Source of the DNA: Diphasiastrum complanatum
Lineage: Eukaryota > Streptophyta > Lycopodiopsida > Lycopodiales > Lycopodiaceae
Length of the DNA: 64,000 nucleotides
NCBI GenBank assembly: GCA_029204225.1
Contig: CM055113.1
Location: forward strand, 24,982,930-25,046,929
Direction: 5' to 3'
This document shows, piece after piece, positions 60,939-64,000 of the stretch. A model generated the notes under the pieces. That model had not been told where the DNA came from. It was given only the letters and a program-made list of their open reading frames with translations, and searched no databases. Numbering within the stretch: position 1 is the first letter of the stretch; every line of letters starts with the position of its first letter. Both the position numbers and the translations under genes were made by a program.

Positions 60939-62345
60939 ATGAGGTCTTCATCCAAGACACCTATTGCGTGTTCTCTTCATTCAGAGGCATGTGATTACTC
61001 TCAAGGCCAAGGTAATGGCGATGTTGCTAGCATGTCTGCTTTCATTAGAACAGAAAAACAATCTCAATTCATCAAGCCCCTTGTTAAAGGACTAGAACTA
61101 CCAACTCATGAGCTGCTAGAGAAGGTAAAGGATCTGCAGGAGCGCTTAGATGCAGATATGTGCGAGATAACAGAGTCTAAGCCGCATTGGCAGGCTCCAG
61201 ACAAACATGTCGCAGCCTACACGATAAAGAAGGATGTGTTTATAAATGCGGGTGATAAAGGTGCGTTGATGGCTGAAAGGGATGCGCTACGCCGGGAAAA
61301 GAAGGATCTCGAACTTCTGCTTGTAGATGCAGAAAAGAAGCTTTCGCAGGCCGCTGAAAGGGTGAAGGAGGCAGAATATGCAAGTGCTGCTACTAACTCT
61401 AGAGTAAGTTCTCTTGATTCTGATGTAGAGAGGCTATGTACCTTAAGCAGGCTTTTGAGCGATGAGAATGCAAACTTGAGGTCGCAGATTGGAGCTGCTA
61501 AAGCAGATATTGAAAATGTGAATCTAAAGAAGGAAGTTGTTGAAAAAGAACAAGCAAATCTGTCCACTTCCTTGAATAAAGCAAATGAACAGGTTTACTG
61601 TTTAAGAGAGAGTATCAGCAACTTGCAAGCCGATGCGGCAAGATTGAATGCAGACAATAACAGACTGGAAAGTTTGTTGCAGATTGCGTCAGAGCAATCT
61701 TCAATCTTTGAAAGGCAAAACACGGACTTGAAACTGAGGCTAGAAGTGCTAGAAGGACTTATTTCAGAAATGCAAAACGAGCTTTGTGAGGCAAGGTCGG
61801 AAGCTCAGAGACTTTCCCATGATTTGGAAAAGGAAATGGCGTCTAAAGAAGCTCTACTAGAAGAAGTCTCGTTGGTTCATAGAAAACAGCAAGCCCTTGC
61901 CCAGGAATTGGAGTTAGCAAGATCTTGCCCTTCACAACCAACAGAGGGCGGCAATGAAGACGGTCCTGGCGTAGAAAGCCAAATATCTAACCGGCAATGC
62001 GAACCTTCTGAGATGCATGAAACCGGCAGTGCTCTCGAAGCTGAACTCCGAAGTATGACTGCTAGTTTCTCAGAGAGCCTAATGAAAGCAGAAGATGAAA
62101 TGACCAAATGGCGAACGAAGGTAGAAGGATTGGAAACTGCACTAGTTGAAGCAAATGTTACAGCGTACACCAGTGAGAAGAAGGCATGGCAGCTGTTATC
62201 TGAGCTGAAAACTGTGAAGATTTTGATGGAGAAAAAATCTAAAGCAGCAACATATGCCATGCCAGCTACAGCTGTTTCAAGTGCTCTAGCAGCAATATGC
62301 ATCTTTGCTTTCATCAAAACTCACCAGCCAGGTATGCGTACCTAA
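60939..62345 (+). CDS. Coiled-coil protein with C-terminal membrane anchor, 468 residues
   Basis: A single open frame. Residues 1-50 are low-complexity. About 50-325 is almost continuous heptad coiled coil, rich in Glu, Lys, Leu and Ala (EKVKDLQERLDADMCEITES; LRREKKDLELLLVDAEKKLS). An acidic Gly/Ser-rich break follows (about 330-370) and then a second short coil (EDEMTKWRTKVEGLETALVE). A hydrophobic span AMPATAVSSALAAICIFAFI (about 440-459) is followed by nine residues, KTHQPGMRT. This is tail-anchored topology: coil in cytosol, anchor in ER, nuclear envelope or another membrane. The architecture resembles plant WIT/WIP and NEAP nuclear-envelope proteins, but I see no diagnostic motif (no VVPT end), so none is claimed. 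An in-frame TAG lies just upstream of the ATG. CCAG/GTATGC inside the last codons could be a splice donor, so the true C-terminus may lie in a later exon. Confidence 0.75.
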   Translation: MRSSSKTPIACSLHSEACDYSQGQGNGDVASMSAFIRTEKQSQFIKPLVKGLELPTHELLEKVKDLQERLDADMCEITESKPHWQAPDKHVAAYTIKKDVFINAGDKGALMAERDALRREKKDLELLLVDAEKKLSQAAERVKEAEYASAATNSRVSSLDSDVERLCTLSRLLSDENANLRSQIGAAKADIENVNLKKEVVEKEQANLSTSLNKANEQVYCLRESISNLQADAARLNADNNRLESLLQIASEQSSIFERQNTDLKLRLEVLEGLISEMQNELCEARSEAQRLSHDLEKEMASKEALLEEVSLVHRKQQALAQELELARSCPSQPTEGGNEDGPGVESQISNRQCEPSEMHETGSALEAELRSMTASFSESLMKAEDEMTKWRTKVEGLETALVEANVTAYTSEKKAWQLLSELKTVKILMEKKSKAATYAMPATAVSSALAAICIFAFIKTHQPGMRT

Positions 62346-64000
62346 TGAGTGCAACTCTTTGTCATCTAGAAATACATTGACAAAACCAGTTCTGCTATAA
62401 AATTTCCACAAGGGAGTCAGGCCGTTTTATTGTCTGCCACTTACTGCTCCTGTACATTATTGAACAATGTAATATCTCACACCTCTAAATACTTGGCTTT
62501 GTGGACAAACCTGAGTTGCAAAGTCGCGAACCGAACTTGCCAAAATCCACTTAAGCTGACATAACATATTCAATTGGCGAAGAACAGGTATTTAATTTAG
62601 TACACATCTCTGTTGCCTATAACAACATGAAAACTTTGCTCAAGGAAAACAAGAGGCCAAGTGAAGGCATGATGCAAGTTGCCGCCTGATGTCTAAAAGG
62701 AAGAACAGCGAGTATTTTCCCAAGGGATCCAAAAACACGCCATGATTTACTTCAGCTAGGAGACTTCAGGAGAGAATGAAATCATTGAGTTTACGTTAGT
62801 TTGCTGGGGTAATTTCCAATGACAAAATAGGATACAATTTCAAACGGGTGCAAGCATGATCATTCTTAGCATGCCTTAGGAGTGTGCGCTGACAAGCGTG
62901 CGTTATCTAAGAAAAACTGCATGATTCATCCTTGTAAGTTGCACTTTCCACGCATGCACCCTATAGTTAACGCAAAATAAGCATGCTCAAGCGATAGATA
63001 TACATACCGACCTACAGCATTCAATTCCCTTATTCGCTATACTTTCAAGTTCATGGACATACTACCTCTCAGAGTGCATGATAAAAAGCTTCATGCATGC
63101 CAGATTAAGTTCATTTAGCTTTTTAAGTCCAATATGGCTAAACTCACGAGTTGATTTCAGTGGCTTTGGTTGATATCTCTTTAATTATGGATCTTGTCTG
63201 AAATATGAGCTGCAAACGGACTTGAAGTCATTTGCTGGCAATTATTCTAAGGTTCTGCAACGTATTGTGAAGGATTTCATTTCAGAGTTGGGTCCCTTAA
63301 ACTGGAGACAATTAAGTAGCGTTATTGATTCATTATCTTCTTGTCTAGAATATGCATGCACAGGGTTACTCTTTGATTCCACCAGACCACTAGATTAACG
63401 TAAGGAACATGTGTTGAGTCTTCATATAGTTGCTTTTTCCATACATTCTCTTATTACCATTTAAATGTCACAAGAAGCAAAAGAAAGATCGACACCACTT
63501 GCAAGCTAAGCTAAGACAACTCTCAATAAAATCACTACTTGCAAGCTAAGCTAAGACTACTCTCAATAAAATCAACGCCACCATTAAAACTACCACTATT
63601 CTTAGCAATCTAAGACTACCATCAACACTACCACTACCACGATGGAAGCATACACCATACCTCACAAAACTTAAAGAATGAAGATGCAATTGCTACTCAA
63701 ATCTTAAAAGGGATACACTTCTTTTAAGGTTAAAAGAGTATGGAGTGAAGAGCACAAAGCACCAAAGAGCACCTTGCCTCTTCCTCCATCACCATAGCTT
63801 GCTTGAAGGAAACATAGGCTAAGCATGATTTATTTGTGATAATATTTAAATCACCCTGAAAAAAATCTATTTTCTTTTTTCATTTCTTATAATTTTTAAC
63901 AATATTTTTTTTACAAAAAATATTATAAAAACACATCTAAAATTAAAATATTGTAAACTTGACAAATCATTACAATTTTAATTTTTGGTAATAATTATCA
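62346..64000. other. Spacer downstream of the coiled-coil gene
   Basis: No gene is seen on either strand. It holds a tandem duplication of about 40 bases at 63497-63577 and becomes very AT-rich after 63850. The first few hundred bases probably include the 3' untranslated region. Confidence 0.45.
63497..63577. repeat. Tandem duplication of about 40 bases
   Basis: ACTTGCAAGCTAAGCTAAGA, then C(A/T)ACTCTCAATAAAATCA, occurs twice in a row with one or two differences. Confidence 0.85.

Noticed and set aside
61217-62317. Minus-strand open frames of 116 and 146 codons
   Set aside because: They lie opposite the coiled-coil gene; Ser/Phe-rich composition is what the antisense of Glu/Lys/Ala-rich coding gives.

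Overview
The window is nuclear DNA from a land plant. The evidence is a remorin gene (a family confined to land plants), a plant-type RAD23, plant Ty1-copia and Ty3-gypsy relics primed by initiator tRNA-Met, and GT-AG introns several kb long filled with retroelements. Long repeat-laden introns, many long (GA)n tracts and a LINE family scattered through introns suggest a large repeat-rich genome; a fern or other seed-free plant is my guess, not something the sequence proves.

Three host genes are supported. (1) RAD23, + strand, 8532-33120, 12 exons, 394 residues, with ubiquitin-like, UBA1, XPC-binding and UBA2 domains; every exon joint keeps frame, and about 22 kb of the 24.6 kb gene lies in three introns loaded with transposons. 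(2) A remorin, - strand, 47277-about 49391, 6 exons, about 296 residues, with a coiled-coil C-terminal domain, a Cys-rich tail and one GC-AG intron. (3) A 468-residue coiled-coil protein with a single C-terminal membrane span, + strand, 60939-62345, of a tail-anchored type whose family I could not fix. These genes share no operon or obvious pathway; they are isolated in repeats.

Layout. 1-5800: broken gypsy and copia pieces. 5800-8531: AT-rich spacer, then a RAD23 promoter with a duplicated block and a G-box. 8532-33120: RAD23; intron 1 holds a LINE 3' end, intron 3 a 4.75 kb non-autonomous LTR element with both LTRs, intron 5 LINE pieces, an LTR with primer site and the 5' half of a copia element. 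33121-37086: spacer, a relic related to the intron 3 element, and a copia reverse transcriptase piece. 37175-41508: a unit flanked by inverted repeats that carries remains of an unusual reverse-transcriptase-like protein; a piece with the catalytic YIDD motif of a similar enzyme lies at 43575-44430 on the other strand. 44430-47276: AT-rich, nothing recognised. 47277-49391: remorin. 51390-56660: gypsy relic with a 3' LTR and a long extra coding region. 56665-59261: copia relic. 59700-60130: a LINE-type tail. 60939-62345: the coiled-coil gene. Nine long GA/CT tracts punctuate the window, several exactly at transposon edges.

The most unusual object is the inverted-repeat unit at 37175-41508. I could not place its protein in a family from memory, so its class is left open.
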